Assembly: GCA_029565395.1 (NCBI GenBank)
Contig: JAKQOG010000086.1
Span: 36,916 to 100,915, forward strand
Direction: 5' to 3'
Source: Candidatus Hydrogenedentota bacterium
GTDB taxonomy: Bacteria > Hydrogenedentota > Hydrogenedentia > Hydrogenedentales > CAILVY01
DNA length: 64,000 bases
The translations under genes were made by a program, and so were the position numbers. Below are positions 51,655 through 60,719 of this stretch, in pieces; the first letter of the stretch is position 1, and the number at the start of each line of letters is the position of its first letter. Below the pieces are notes generated by a model. That model was not told the origin of the DNA. It did no database searches and saw only the letters and a list, made by a program, of their open reading frames with translations.

Positions 51655-52659
51655 ATGGAACCCAAGGCTAAAGCTCCGCGTGATGCATCGATGAAGATCA
51701 ACTACTCGTTTTTGAGTATTTTAACGGGGTCGGATCTCTCGCGGCGGCGGCTGCCGATGATGGTGGCGCGGAGCATAAATCCGGGGCCGGTGGTGTGGAT
51801 GACGGCGTGCGTGCATGGGGATGAAGTGGGGAGCATCGTGATCATTCAGGAGATTTTCAAGCGGATCCGAAAGCGCCGTTTGTTGTGCGGGGAACTTCAC
51901 GCGTTTCCGTTGATGAATCCGATTGGTTTTGAGACAAGTTCACGCAATATTACGTTTAGCAAGGAGGATTTGAATCGTTCGTTTCCGGGGAATAAGAACG
52001 GTTCGCTGGGAGAACGGATCGCCAACCGGATTTTCAGCACCATCCTCCAGACGCAGCCCGCCCTGGTGCTGGATCTGCACAATGATTGGATGCATTCCAT
52101 TCCCTACGCGGTGGTCGACAAGGATCCCGGCACATCGTATCAGGAGGCCTATGAAAAGACGCGGGAGTTTGGCAAGAAGTCGGGGTTTCTGGTGATTTCC
52201 GACGTGGAGGAGGTGCATCGCGCGCTTTCATTCAATTTGATCAAGCAGAATGTCCCGGCAGTGACGTTGGAACTGGGCGAGTCGTATGTGGTGAACGAGA
52301 AGAACACGGAATATGGGGTGAAGGCGATTTGGAACATCCTAACGGACCTGGGAATGGTGGAGGCGATGGAAGCGCCGTTCGTTTATCCCGCGCCGGAGGA
52401 GTACCGGGGAAAAGTGTTGCGCTATTCGGACAAGCCGTTCAGTTCCACGAGCGGGATCATCCGATTCTTGACGAGGGCGGGGGATGTGGTCAAAAAGGGG
52501 CAGCCCATCGGCCGGATATACAACGCATTTGGGAAACATCAGGAAACGATTTCGGCGCTGGACAACGGGATCGTTCTGGGGTACTCAGATTCGTCGGTGG
52601 TGTTTCCCGGCACCCCGGTAATGGCGTTCGCGCTGAATACGGAAGCGCAAAAAGAATAA
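51655..52659 (+). CDS. Succinylglutamate desuccinylase/aspartoacylase family (M14-like) protein
   Basis: A 334-residue zinc amidohydrolase-type protein. Metal motif 'ACVHGDEVGSIVI' (H54, E57), the second His in 'LVLDLHNDWMHS', and the general-base Glu in 'VTLELGESY'. The C-terminal 60 residues ('GIIRFLTRAGDVVKKGQPIGRIYNAFGKHQETISALDNGIVLGY') form a biotinyl/lipoyl-like barrel, usual in this subgroup, for which no cofactor is known. It would hydrolyse an N-acyl amino acid or ectoine-related amide. GAGG precedes the ATG. It is convergent with the dehydrogenase gene. Confidence 0.85.
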   Translation: MEPKAKAPRDASMKINYSFLSILTGSDLSRRRLPMMVARSINPGPVVWMTACVHGDEVGSIVIIQEIFKRIRKRRLLCGELHAFPLMNPIGFETSSRNITFSKEDLNRSFPGNKNGSLGERIANRIFSTILQTQPALVLDLHNDWMHSIPYAVVDKDPGTSYQEAYEKTREFGKKSGFLVISDVEEVHRALSFNLIKQNVPAVTLELGESYVVNEKNTEYGVKAIWNILTDLGMVEAMEAPFVYPAPEEYRGKVLRYSDKPFSSTSGIIRFLTRAGDVVKKGQPIGRIYNAFGKHQETISALDNGIVLGYSDSSVVFPGTPVMAFALNTEAQKE

Positions 52660-52730
52660 TCTCCTTTCTTTCGCGAGAAAAGAAAGGAGCAGAGAAAAGC
52701 GTGGATTTTGTACCGTTTTTCGCTGTGTAA

Positions 52731-53810
52731 TCAGACTTTCGTAACGTACTCCGCGACGATGTCGCCAATCTTGGTCGTGGACATTCCGCACTCTTTGATT
52801 TCCTTGGCGGAGAGGCCGGACAGCACGCGGGATTCGAGCAAGGCCACGACGGCGCGTTCGATGCACAGACCGGCTTCGGTTTCCCCGATGTGCTCCAGGA
52901 GCATCTGGCCGGCGAAAATGCACGCAAGCGGATTGATCACGTTCAGGTTGGTGTACTTGGGTGCGCTGCCGCCGATGGGCTCGAACATGGACACGCCCTT
53001 GGGATTGATGTTGCCGCCGGCGGCGATGCCCATGCCGCCCTGAATCATGGCGCCGAGATCGGTGATGATGTCGCCGAACATGTTTCCGGTAACGATAACA
53101 TCGAACCATTCGGGGTTTTTCACCATCCACATGGTGGTGGCGTCGACGTGGGCGTAGTCGCGTTTGATATCGGGAAAGTCTTTTGCGCCCATTTCGTGGA
53201 AGGCGCGTTCCCAGAGGTCGTACACGAAGGTGAGCACGTTTGTTTTCCCGCAGAGGGTGAGTGTTTTGTTTTTGTTGCGCTTGCGGGTGTATTCGAAAGC
53301 GTACTGGAGGCAGCGGTCGACCTCATACCGGGTATAGACCATTTCCTGAATGGCGACTTCGTAGGGGGTGCCTTTACGCTGCACGCCGCCGAGGCCGGTG
53401 TAGAGGCCGGCGGTGTTTTCGCGGACGACGACAAAGTCGATGTCGGCGGGGCCTTTATCCTTGAGGGGGGTATCCACATGGGGATAGAGCTTGACCGGGC
53501 GCAGGTTGATGTACTGATCGAGTTCAAAACGCGTTTTGAGCAAGATGCCCTTTTCCAGGATGCCGGGTTTGACATCGGGGTGGCCAATGGCGCCGAGGTA
53601 GATAGCAGAGCACTTTCGGAATTCATCGATGGCGGAATCGGGTAGAACCTCGCCGGTGCGGAGGTACCGATCTCCGCCGAAATCGAATTCGGGGGTTTCG
53701 AGGGTGAATCCGAAGCGCTGGGCGGCGGCGCGCACGACTTTGATGCCTTCGCGCAACACTTCCGGACCAGTGCCGTCTCCGGGGAATAAACCAATCGTAT
53801 ACTTGGCCAT
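52731..53810 (-). CDS. Isopropylmalate/isocitrate dehydrogenase family enzyme
   Basis: The 359-residue protein is a decarboxylating beta-hydroxyacid dehydrogenase: '[21 protein letters not shown]' N-terminus, substrate loop '[15 protein letters not shown]', catalytic Lys/Tyr region '[22 protein letters not shown]', metal Asp in '[22 protein letters not shown]', and '[36 protein letters not shown]'. The 'RENT' loop is seen in isocitrate, homoisocitrate, tartrate and archaeal-type isopropylmalate enzymes, so 3-isopropylmalate dehydrogenase is likely but not certain. AGGAG nine bases before ATG 53810 fixes the start. No leuA/C/D neighbours are present. Confidence 0.87.
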   Translation of the reverse strand: MAKYTIGLFPGDGTGPEVLREGIKVVRAAAQRFGFTLETPEFDFGGDRYLRTGEVLPDSAIDEFRKCSAIYLGAIGHPDVKPGILEKGILLKTRFELDQYINLRPVKLYPHVDTPLKDKGPADIDFVVVRENTAGLYTGLGGVQRKGTPYEVAIQEMVYTRYEVDRCLQYAFEYTRKRNKNKTLTLCGKTNVLTFVYDLWERAFHEMGAKDFPDIKRDYAHVDATTMWMVKNPEWFDVIVTGNMFGDIITDLGAMIQGGMGIAAGGNINPKGVSMFEPIGGSAPKYTNLNVINPLACIFAGQMLLEHIGETEAGLCIERAVVALLESRVLSGLSAKEIKECGMSTTKIGDIVAEYVTKV

Positions 53811-53930
53811 GTGTGGAATTCTCCTTGTCGTCAAAAATGGTAAGAACAGAAGAGAAGTGTATCATTTTTCAGAAAATCCGGTCAAAAAAAGGGAGCGGGC
53901 GATCATGAGTAGCGCTTCGACACAGTTTTG

Positions 53931-55979
53931 TTACTTGACGATTTTAACGGTGTCGCCAATTTGGAGGAGGTGTCTTTTCGACCAGTTGTTCCATACATAG
54001 AGGTCGCTGATCTTGACGCCGTACTTGCGAGCGATGGAGGTGGGGGTTTGGCCTTTTTCCACCTTGTGGGTGATGGGTTTGGCGGTTTCTTTTTCGGATT
54101 CCGCCTCTGGTTCGGAGGCGGCGCCTTTCTTTTTGGCGCTGGCCAGGATTTCTTTGCCGGATTCCATGGCGTCTGGTTTGGCGGCGCTTTGAATGATCAG
54201 TTTTTGGCCGATCTGCAGCACGGAGGTCTCGTTGAGGTGATTCCATGCAAGGAGGTCTTTAAGGGCCACGGTATATTTTGCGGCAATGGCGCCGGCGGTA
54301 TCCCCGCTGGCCACTTCGTGGGTAATGGAGGTTGTCTTCGATGTTTCCGCGCGATTCGATATGGAGGCTTTTTTGGAGGCTTCGGTTTTTTTACCGACGA
54401 TGACGGAATCGCCCGGCATGATAATGTCGGATTTTTCGAGGCCGTTCATTTCCATGAATTCTTCGAGGGGTACGCCATGGGCGCGGGCAATTTTGGCGGG
54501 ATATTCGCCGGATTTTACAGTGTGGTATTCGAAGGCGCCGGTTTGGGATTCTTCGGAGGCGGTTACTTCCGCCGCCAGGAGTTCTTCGCCTGCGCGGTAG
54601 TATCCCGGGGGCACGCGCAGGACTTGGCCGGTTCGAATGATCCTGGAGGATCGCAAGCCGTTTAATTTTGATAATTCTTTGGTAGAAACGCCATATTTCT
54701 GAGCGATGGTGGATAGCGTATCGCCTCTATGCACTTTGTAATACCGCGGGCCGTACTTGAGTCTGGGCGCTTTTTCAAGGGCGGTTTGAAAGGCGCCTTC
54801 CCTGGAGGCGGGCACGGCGATGTAGTACGTGCCGGAGGGCGGAGTGACTTCCCGGAGGAGATCCGGATTCAATTGGGCCAGGGTTCCGGGGGAAAGCGCG
54901 AGGGCCTTGTCAAGGTCATCTAGAGCATACATGCCGCTAATGGGCATGCGGAGGGTGTTTTCCGGGGCGTCTTTGGGAATGGTGAAACCATAGCGTTCGG
55001 GATGATTTACCACAATGAGCGTGGCGAGGAATTTGGCGTAGTATTGTTTGGATTCCTGGCGAATGCGTTCGGAGGCAGGGGAGGTTTCCAGGAGGGTCCA
55101 GAGATGACGTTCCCCGCCAGTGGCGGCAACAGCGCGGTCAAGGCCAAATTCGCCCATGTTGTAGGCGGTAATGGCGAGAGGCCAGTTTCCGTTAAAGAAG
55201 TCATGCAAGTGGGTAAAGTATTCCATGGCGGCGCGGGTGGAGGATTGCCAGTTGAAGCGTTCATCCACGTAATTGTCCATGCGCATGTTGAAAAGGACGG
55301 CGGTGTCGCGGATGAATTGCCACATGCCTCCGGCATTGGAGCGGGAGACAATCTTTGGGGTGAATTGGCTTTCGACCATGACGATCCACGCCAGTTCCTG
55401 GGGAAGATTAGCTTTGGCCAACTCAGCGCGGATATGCGGCAGGTACTTGGCGCTACGGTCCAGAGCGCGCTGGAAAGATTTAGAATACGCATATTGAATA
55501 GCATTCAATTCCACGCGGACGCGTTCTGGGAGGGGGTCTGGAATGCTGATTTCCTTGTCACTTTCAGGGATGGGCGCATTGTCTGCAAGCCACTGATAGA
55601 GGCTCAGCCGGTGGCGAGTGGGGAATGCTCCAAAATCCCGTTTCAGTGATACAAACACGGAAGGCGACACCTCCGCTTCGGTCAGTAAATCGATAAGCAA
55701 AGCGTATTGGCGGGCGGCAAGGTCTTTGTCGCCGCAAGCCTCCGCGGCCCGGACGGCGCGGTAGGCTTCCTCCGCTTCCAGTACAATACGGGTGATATCA
55801 GGACCGGAGGGTTCTTGACCGTCTTCCCTTGTGGCAATGCCTTGTTCCAAGTCGGTTCGGTGATTCATACGCCAGCTTATGGGAGTGGTGCAACCAGCAA
55901 GAAAAAGGGAGACCAGAACAGATGTCCAGCAGATCCTGCAAAAGACGGATGTGTTTTTTCTCCTGTGCTGCTCAGGCAT
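53931..55979 (-). CDS. MltD-like lytic transglycosylase lipoprotein with four LysM domains
   Basis: A 682-residue envelope lipoprotein that would cleave peptidoglycan to anhydromuropeptides. Lipobox 'LAGC' with Cys30. The SLT domain (about 165-330) has catalytic E203 in 'AWIVMVESQFTPKIVSRSNAGGMWQFI' and 'YNMGEFGLDRAVAATGG'. The C-terminal half carries four LysM repeats starting about at 'YYKVHRGDTLSTIAQKYG', 'YHTVKSGEYPAKIARAHG', 'THEVASGDTAGAIAAKY' and 'THKVEKGQTPTSIARKYG', the last three separated by Ser/Ala/Lys-rich linkers. GAGGG stands six bases before the ATG. It has its own promoter and a leader of about 200 bases. Confidence 0.93.
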   Translation of the reverse strand: MPEQHRRKNTSVFCRICWTSVLVSLFLAGCTTPISWRMNHRTDLEQGIATREDGQEPSGPDITRIVLEAEEAYRAVRAAEACGDKDLAARQYALLIDLLTEAEVSPSVFVSLKRDFGAFPTRHRLSLYQWLADNAPIPESDKEISIPDPLPERVRVELNAIQYAYSKSFQRALDRSAKYLPHIRAELAKANLPQELAWIVMVESQFTPKIVSRSNAGGMWQFIRDTAVLFNMRMDNYVDERFNWQSSTRAAMEYFTHLHDFFNGNWPLAITAYNMGEFGLDRAVAATGGERHLWTLLETSPASERIRQESKQYYAKFLATLIVVNHPERYGFTIPKDAPENTLRMPISGMYALDDLDKALALSPGTLAQLNPDLLREVTPPSGTYYIAVPASREGAFQTALEKAPRLKYGPRYYKVHRGDTLSTIAQKYGVSTKELSKLNGLRSSRIIRTGQVLRVPPGYYRAGEELLAAEVTASEESQTGAFEYHTVKSGEYPAKIARAHGVPLEEFMEMNGLEKSDIIMPGDSVIVGKKTEASKKASISNRAETSKTTSITHEVASGDTAGAIAAKYTVALKDLLAWNHLNETSVLQIGQKLIIQSAAKPDAMESGKEILASAKKKGAASEPEAESEKETAKPITHKVEKGQTPTSIARKYGVKISDLYVWNNWSKRHLLQIGDTVKIVK

Positions 55980-56177
55980 AGTATTCCCTCAATCATGCAG
56001 GCCGAAATACGCACGAGGAACCTCCCTGCTATAAGGCTTCCACCTTATGGCGGCATATGTTCCTCCCCCGCACGCCGGCCCCTGGAACCGCATCCGCCGC
56101 CGGTCTGTGTGTCCGCCACATCCATACCGGTTCCAGGTCCAAACGACTCAACTGACGATAACGCTCTCTTAATCGTT
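55980..56177 (-). other. Long structured 5' leader of the MltD-like gene
   Basis: About 200 transcribed bases separate the promoter's start point from the ATG. Perfect 10-bp arms CCTGGAACCG/CGGTTCCAGG (around 56134-56143 and 56081-56090) enclose GC-rich sequence. Downstream come a GCGGGGGAGGAAC block and a GGGAGGTTCCTCGTGCG hairpin. This could be a regulatory RNA leader. A loose resemblance to ydaO-type blocks is noted but not claimed as an assignment. Confidence 0.3.
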
Positions 56178-56183
56178 GTGGGT

Positions 56184-56212
56184 AGTCTATCCTACCGCTG
56201 GTGGTATGTCAA
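56184..56212 (-). promoter_or_regulatory. Promoter TTGACA-17-TAGACT of the MltD-like gene
   Basis: On the minus strand, consensus TTGACA (56207-56212) and TAGACT (56184-56189) are 17 bp apart, the same pair of hexamers as the hrcA promoter. It has no CIRCE. Confidence 0.78.
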
Positions 56213-56318
56213 GAAGAAATGATCGATATATTGTGTTTTCTCTGTGCGGGAAATGTGCCCAGTCTGGGTACTGGCATTGAATGCAAGGCAGGAAATATCG
56301 TCCTATGGAAGAGGCCAT

Positions 56319-56348
56319 TTGGCAAGAGGAAAGTTAAGCTGATAGAAT
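56319..56348 (+). promoter_or_regulatory. Candidate promoter of the TPR gene
   Basis: TTGGCA (56319-56324) and TAGAAT (56343-56348) are separated by 18 bp, 33 bases before the ATG. Confidence 0.5.
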
Positions 56349-56381
56349 TACGCTATCCTAAGAAAGGAGTTCGAGTCTGTT

Positions 56382-57122
56382 ATGAATACTGTATTTGCTT
56401 TATGTCTGGTGGTGTGTGGCGGCTTGGAAGAGTGGCAGGGGCGGATGGTTGCGGCGCAGAAGAGTTATGATATATCCGAAGCACAGAAGGTGACGGACGA
56501 GATTCGCGCGGCATTGGGATCTCAGGCGAACCCGGAGCTTCGTTTGATGTTTGCCCGGAGCTTATTGTTAACGGCGGAGTTGTGCCGTACGGATTATGAG
56601 GTATTGAGTGAGGAGGGTGCTGATAGAGAGAAGCGGCGCGCGCTGGGGGAAAAAATCGATGCGCTGGCCAAGGAAGGCATGGACGCGGCGGAGGCACTGG
56701 GCGATGTAAGCGAGCACTACCGGATAAAGTCTGATTTTTATGGATTGATGATCCGCTCTAAATATCAGGGGAAGAAGTACCGCAATAAGCTGGAGTCTTC
56801 TTCTGCGAAAGCGCTGGAACTGGACCCGAAAAATCCATATGCCTATGTATCGGTGTCACGGCCGTATTTGTTTGCAGGGCCGCATCAGGGGGGGGATGTG
56901 AAAAGGGCCATGGAATTACTGAATAAAGCCATAGAACTAAAACCGGATTATGAAGCCGCGCTGCAATTGCGGGCAGTGGGATATGAGAAGCTTGGGGAAA
57001 AGGCAAAATCGGACGAGGAGTGGAACAAGATCCTTGCTGTGCATCCGGATGCATCACGTTCCCGGAAGACGCTGGAAATCGCGGGGAAAGTATGGACTGA
57101 AGAGGATGCGGCGGGTTCGTAA
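56382..57122 (+). CDS. TPR-repeat protein
   Basis: The 246-residue protein begins with a short hydrophobic stretch ('MNTVFALCLVVCGGLEEW') that could be a minimal signal peptide. Helical repeats follow, the clearest TPRs being 'SSAKALELDPKNPYAYVSVSRPYLF' and 'MELLNKAIELKPDYEAALQLRAVGYEKLGEKAKSDEEWNKIL'. An AAGGAG stands 12 bases before the ATG. It is convergent with the transglutaminase-core gene, with eight bases between stops. No catalytic motif; probably an assembly or adaptor protein. Confidence 0.78.
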   Translation: MNTVFALCLVVCGGLEEWQGRMVAAQKSYDISEAQKVTDEIRAALGSQANPELRLMFARSLLLTAELCRTDYEVLSEEGADREKRRALGEKIDALAKEGMDAAEALGDVSEHYRIKSDFYGLMIRSKYQGKKYRNKLESSSAKALELDPKNPYAYVSVSRPYLFAGPHQGGDVKRAMELLNKAIELKPDYEAALQLRAVGYEKLGEKAKSDEEWNKILAVHPDASRSRKTLEIAGKVWTEEDAAGS

Positions 57123-57130
57123 GCGGGTGA

Positions 57131-58600
57131 TTATTTTACGGGAGAATCCGGTGGCGCCGCGGCCGGTGCAGCATCTTTGGAAGGCACTTCAATTTTCAGG
57201 TTGCCGATAATAGGGATAAGCTTGGCCTGTTTGAACAAGTCGCCTTCAGCCAGTTTGATGTGGGTAACGTCTGCAAGGGGCTGGTTGAAGGTGGGGTCCA
57301 CATCAATCCATTTCCCCACCCAGACTTTGGCCCATTGATGGAAGTAGAAACCGGGTTTTCCGCTGTCGACATAGATAAGGCCGGCGACTTCCTGTGCGGG
57401 GAGACCTGCGGCGCGCGCAAGTCCTATAAAGAGTATGCTGTGTTCAGTACAGTCGCCTTCGAGGCTGTTCAGCACTTCGAGGGCGTTCGTTAGACGGGCG
57501 GAGAAGGTGCTGTGCATATTTTGGTTGACCCACGCACACAGCAGGTTGGAAATTTCCAGCGTATTGGTTTCCTGTCCAACGATTTCCTTGGCCTTGTTGA
57601 TTAGGCGCGAATCTTCACTCTGGACAAATATGGTTGGTTTTATCCAGGGTTTGAGGATTTCCTCTTCTATGGGCAATTGGGCAGGAGTAAATTCATTAAG
57701 AACGATTTTTTTTGCGGAGAATTCAAATGCATCCCCTTTTACCGTCAAGGTTTGACGTTCGTCGCTAAAGAGGTGATCGGGCCCAAGGGGGCCTCGGAGG
57801 AGCAGATGGAGCGAATCGCGCTCGCGGGGTTTTTCGATGGGGGAACTGAGCAGCACGGCGTTCGATACGATAACGTCATTTTTATAATCGACGTCTTTGG
57901 CGCGTTCTTCAGGTTCGATGCGCATGGTAATGCTGCCGGCGATCACGTCTTCCAACGTGGTCCCATTTTCGTCAACCGTGGAGAGGGTATCAATGCCCAG
58001 GGCCTCTAAAGTGGTTTTGATTTTATATATTTTGGTTATAACGCCGTCCAGGACCCGGTCTTCAATGCCGACAATATGACTAATCCCCCGTACTTCCTGT
58101 TTATACATGGGTTCGAACGTGGTAAATTCGAGGACATCGCCAAGATGGGGTTTATCATGAACCCAACGGGCATGTTTTACGGTGTCCATAAGCGATTCTG
58201 AAGGTTTAGGGAGCCGCTCTTCCGTTTGAACGCCGGCAGTAATGCTCACCAGGACCAAACCATCTTTATCCACGCGGGCATTGAATTCGGAGGGGCCTTT
58301 GGGGTCCACCACTTTTGATTCGATGGAGACCAAGTCCCCCTGTGGAGCGTAAGTTCGTTTGGAGAAAATATGAATATCTTGCTTGACCCCGGACATGTTA
58401 ACGCGGAATTGCGCATCTTCAATGTAGAGGCACTGTCCCTGGCCGTCTTTTTTAAGGGAATTGAGGGCAAAGCCGGCTTTTTCGCCATTCAGGTACACGC
58501 CATACCAGTTATCACCGATGAGCGTGTCAATATTGAAATCCTGGGCCACCAGCAGGCGGGGGAATAATGACACGGTAATCATAAGAATCACTCGCTTCAT
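57131..58600 (-). CDS. Exported transglutaminase-core (papain-like) protein
   Basis: This 489-residue exported protein (signal peptide 1-19) has a beta-rich N-terminal half of about 20-300 and a transglutaminase-like core. The core triad is visible: Cys in 'NSLEGDCTEHSILFIGLARAAGLPAQEVAGLIY', His in 'GFYFHQWAKVWVGKWIDVDPT', and Asp just after it ('DVDPTFNQPLADVTHIKL'). Bacterial members usually cleave or remodel peptide bonds in the envelope rather than cross-link. The C-terminus is Ala/Pro-rich. It ends next to the convergent TPR gene and is divergent from the following unrecognised gene. Confidence 0.85.
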   Translation of the reverse strand: MKRVILMITVSLFPRLLVAQDFNIDTLIGDNWYGVYLNGEKAGFALNSLKKDGQGQCLYIEDAQFRVNMSGVKQDIHIFSKRTYAPQGDLVSIESKVVDPKGPSEFNARVDKDGLVLVSITAGVQTEERLPKPSESLMDTVKHARWVHDKPHLGDVLEFTTFEPMYKQEVRGISHIVGIEDRVLDGVITKIYKIKTTLEALGIDTLSTVDENGTTLEDVIAGSITMRIEPEERAKDVDYKNDVIVSNAVLLSSPIEKPRERDSLHLLLRGPLGPDHLFSDERQTLTVKGDAFEFSAKKIVLNEFTPAQLPIEEEILKPWIKPTIFVQSEDSRLINKAKEIVGQETNTLEISNLLCAWVNQNMHSTFSARLTNALEVLNSLEGDCTEHSILFIGLARAAGLPAQEVAGLIYVDSGKPGFYFHQWAKVWVGKWIDVDPTFNQPLADVTHIKLAEGDLFKQAKLIPIIGNLKIEVPSKDAAPAAAPPDSPVK

Positions 58601-58884
58601 TCGGGGGAGGTCTCCGGTTCAATACAGCCAATTTCCGGGCTTGTAACGCTATTGTTAACTCTGGAAGAACAAGCAGCCTATGGTTCTTAACGTTCCTGCC
58701 ATCATTATGGTTAACCATACCGCTGGCCCGTTTGGGGGTATTTTACCGCAGAATGAAACCTGTTTGGAAATGGATGGTCTGACCTGTATTTGCAGTGTGC
58801 TTGAAACGGGGGGTAAAGAATAAGGAGAATGTCTCCCGGTGTAGTGATATCCGGTTGACGGAGCATAGCGTTGTTGTTGTCAAT

Positions 58885-60531
58885 ATGATTTTTCCAGCCT
58901 TATTCACCACAGGAATCAGTGCGGCGGCATTTTGGCTGTTGACACCCTACTTTGTTGTGGTCAACTCAGTGCCGTGGCGGGAACCCATTTCGTGGGATGA
59001 GTTAATCCGGGTGGCGGCGGTGGCTCAGGTAACCCGCATAGAGGCGGATCCATCCCTGATCGTGCCGGTGATCCAGGCATATGCGGGGCAGGATCCGGGA
59101 TCTTGGCGTGAAATGGGGAAAGGGCATGCGCCGCGGGTGTTGCTGGCCAAATTATTTGCCGGACGGGATATTGACGCTGTAAATCAGTATTTGCGGGAGT
59201 TGCGCCCTTGGAGCGAACCGGGGTCGGATTGGGAATTGAACCGGGGGGATTATGATTTTACGGAAGTGGTACTTACCCAGATATTGTATTTCTTTGGGGA
59301 GAAACCAGATCGGTTGTATCCGGATACGCTCAATCATTTATTGCATGAGTTGCTGTTGGAGGAAGGCGGACAGCCCAATCCTAAAGTGCCGCAAACGCTG
59401 GGGTTGGTATTTGATACGGAGAACCATTTATTGATGCGGGAGAGTTCCCGGTATCTTAAAAATCAATGGCTGCAGAAACATGGCAATACCAGAAAGCGTT
59501 ATGACAACAGCAGAAACGGGCTTCAGGACTGGCTGACGGGACGGCTGAATCATATTCGCATGTATGGCTTTCATGAATTTAATTCGGTTCCGTATGAACG
59601 GTATGCGCTGGCGCCGCTGTTGAATCTGGAGGCATTTGCCGAACCGCCGGAAGTGGCGTCACTGGCGCGGGTAATTCTGGATGACAAGGCGTGGCGGTAT
59701 GCGTTGGGCAGCCTGGAATTCAGGCAATGCGTGCCGTTTTGCCGTCAACCAAGGCGCGCGGACAAGACGGAATTGACTTTAAATCCGATGAACTCTATTG
59801 CAAAGGCGTGGGTGCTGGATCCCGAGGAGGCGTTTCGGCAATCCGATGGAGGTTTTGACGCCTTGTTGATGCCCTACCGGCCTCCGCTTCAGACGGTGGA
59901 ATGGATGAAAGCCAAACCCCATGAATATTTTGTGCAAATTGGACATGGCGAATATGGCAGCCCGGAGATTTTTTCCGGGGGGCCTGGGTATGTATTAAGC
60001 GCGGGGGGCGCTTGCCCATGCTGGGAGTCGCAGGTGGTGCCACGGCCCACAACCTTGTTGATCGAGGATGGCGCCCAGGATATAAAGGAGTGCTTTCACG
60101 TGCCAGGCGCGGGGCATTGGACGGCCTGGAACAACACCGGGGTGTACCGGCATTTTGCGTGCGGGAATATGGCGGTGCAGGTTCCCGACGCGTATCGTCC
60201 GGTGGCAGAGGCTTCAGGATGGCGGATTTTCTTGCCCGGGCATCCGGAAGGGCTGCTTATTGCGGTATACAACGCGGAAGGACTCGGGCTCATGGCGCTA
60301 TTCCCAACCACAGAGGTTGCACCGGAAACGCTGCTTCAACGCATTTTGGAAATGAATCCCGATGCCGCGGTGCTCGCAAAAACGTTTCATTGCCCGATGG
60401 ACGGGGAGCTGACGTACGATCCGAATGCGCCATATGGCACGTGGATTATGGAGAGCGCGAATGGTCATTCGCTGGATCGCGCCTATGGGCAATGGCGGAG
60501 AGGACGTCCGGAGTTAAGCATCGCGCAATAA
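58885..60531 (+). CDS. Unrecognised membrane-anchored or exported protein
   Basis: I do not recognise this protein of about 548 residues. A hydrophobic N-terminus ('MIFPALFTTGISAAAFWLLTPYFVVVNSV') would anchor or export it. A helical middle part follows ('DTLNHLLHELLLEEGG', 'VFDTENHLLMRESSRYLKNQWLQKHG', 'GFHEFNSVPYERYALAPLLNL'), suggesting an alpha/alpha-toroid like those of polysaccharide lyases of the heparinase II/III or alginate-lyase type. The C-terminal third is beta-rich. The start is unclear: in-frame GTG 58795 and TTG 58855 exist, and an AAGGAG at 58822-58827 serves no in-frame start well. A glycan-lyase-like role is only a structural guess. Confidence 0.65.
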   Translation: MIFPALFTTGISAAAFWLLTPYFVVVNSVPWREPISWDELIRVAAVAQVTRIEADPSLIVPVIQAYAGQDPGSWREMGKGHAPRVLLAKLFAGRDIDAVNQYLRELRPWSEPGSDWELNRGDYDFTEVVLTQILYFFGEKPDRLYPDTLNHLLHELLLEEGGQPNPKVPQTLGLVFDTENHLLMRESSRYLKNQWLQKHGNTRKRYDNSRNGLQDWLTGRLNHIRMYGFHEFNSVPYERYALAPLLNLEAFAEPPEVASLARVILDDKAWRYALGSLEFRQCVPFCRQPRRADKTELTLNPMNSIAKAWVLDPEEAFRQSDGGFDALLMPYRPPLQTVEWMKAKPHEYFVQIGHGEYGSPEIFSGGPGYVLSAGGACPCWESQVVPRPTTLLIEDGAQDIKECFHVPGAGHWTAWNNTGVYRHFACGNMAVQVPDAYRPVAEASGWRIFLPGHPEGLLIAVYNAEGLGLMALFPTTEVAPETLLQRILEMNPDAAVLAKTFHCPMDGELTYDPNAPYGTWIMESANGHSLDRAYGQWRRGRPELSIAQ

Positions 60532-60719
60532 TTGAAGGCGGAGGAACAGGTTATTCGTGCAATGTTCATTTTCACTGGAAGAAGCAGACCATACGAAAAC
60601 GGGATACACTCCATAACTAGGCGGACACTTTACGGCTACTTTTCATTTGTTGGTTCTATTATGTGGCTGGGCATATCTCAACTTAAGACTTGACTAACCC
60701 TATGGGCGGACATACAAAT

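Noticed and set aside
56370..56385. GTTCGAGTC resembling a tRNA T-loop
   Set aside because: The flanking bases do not form a T-stem or an acceptor stem; no tRNA cloverleaf fits.
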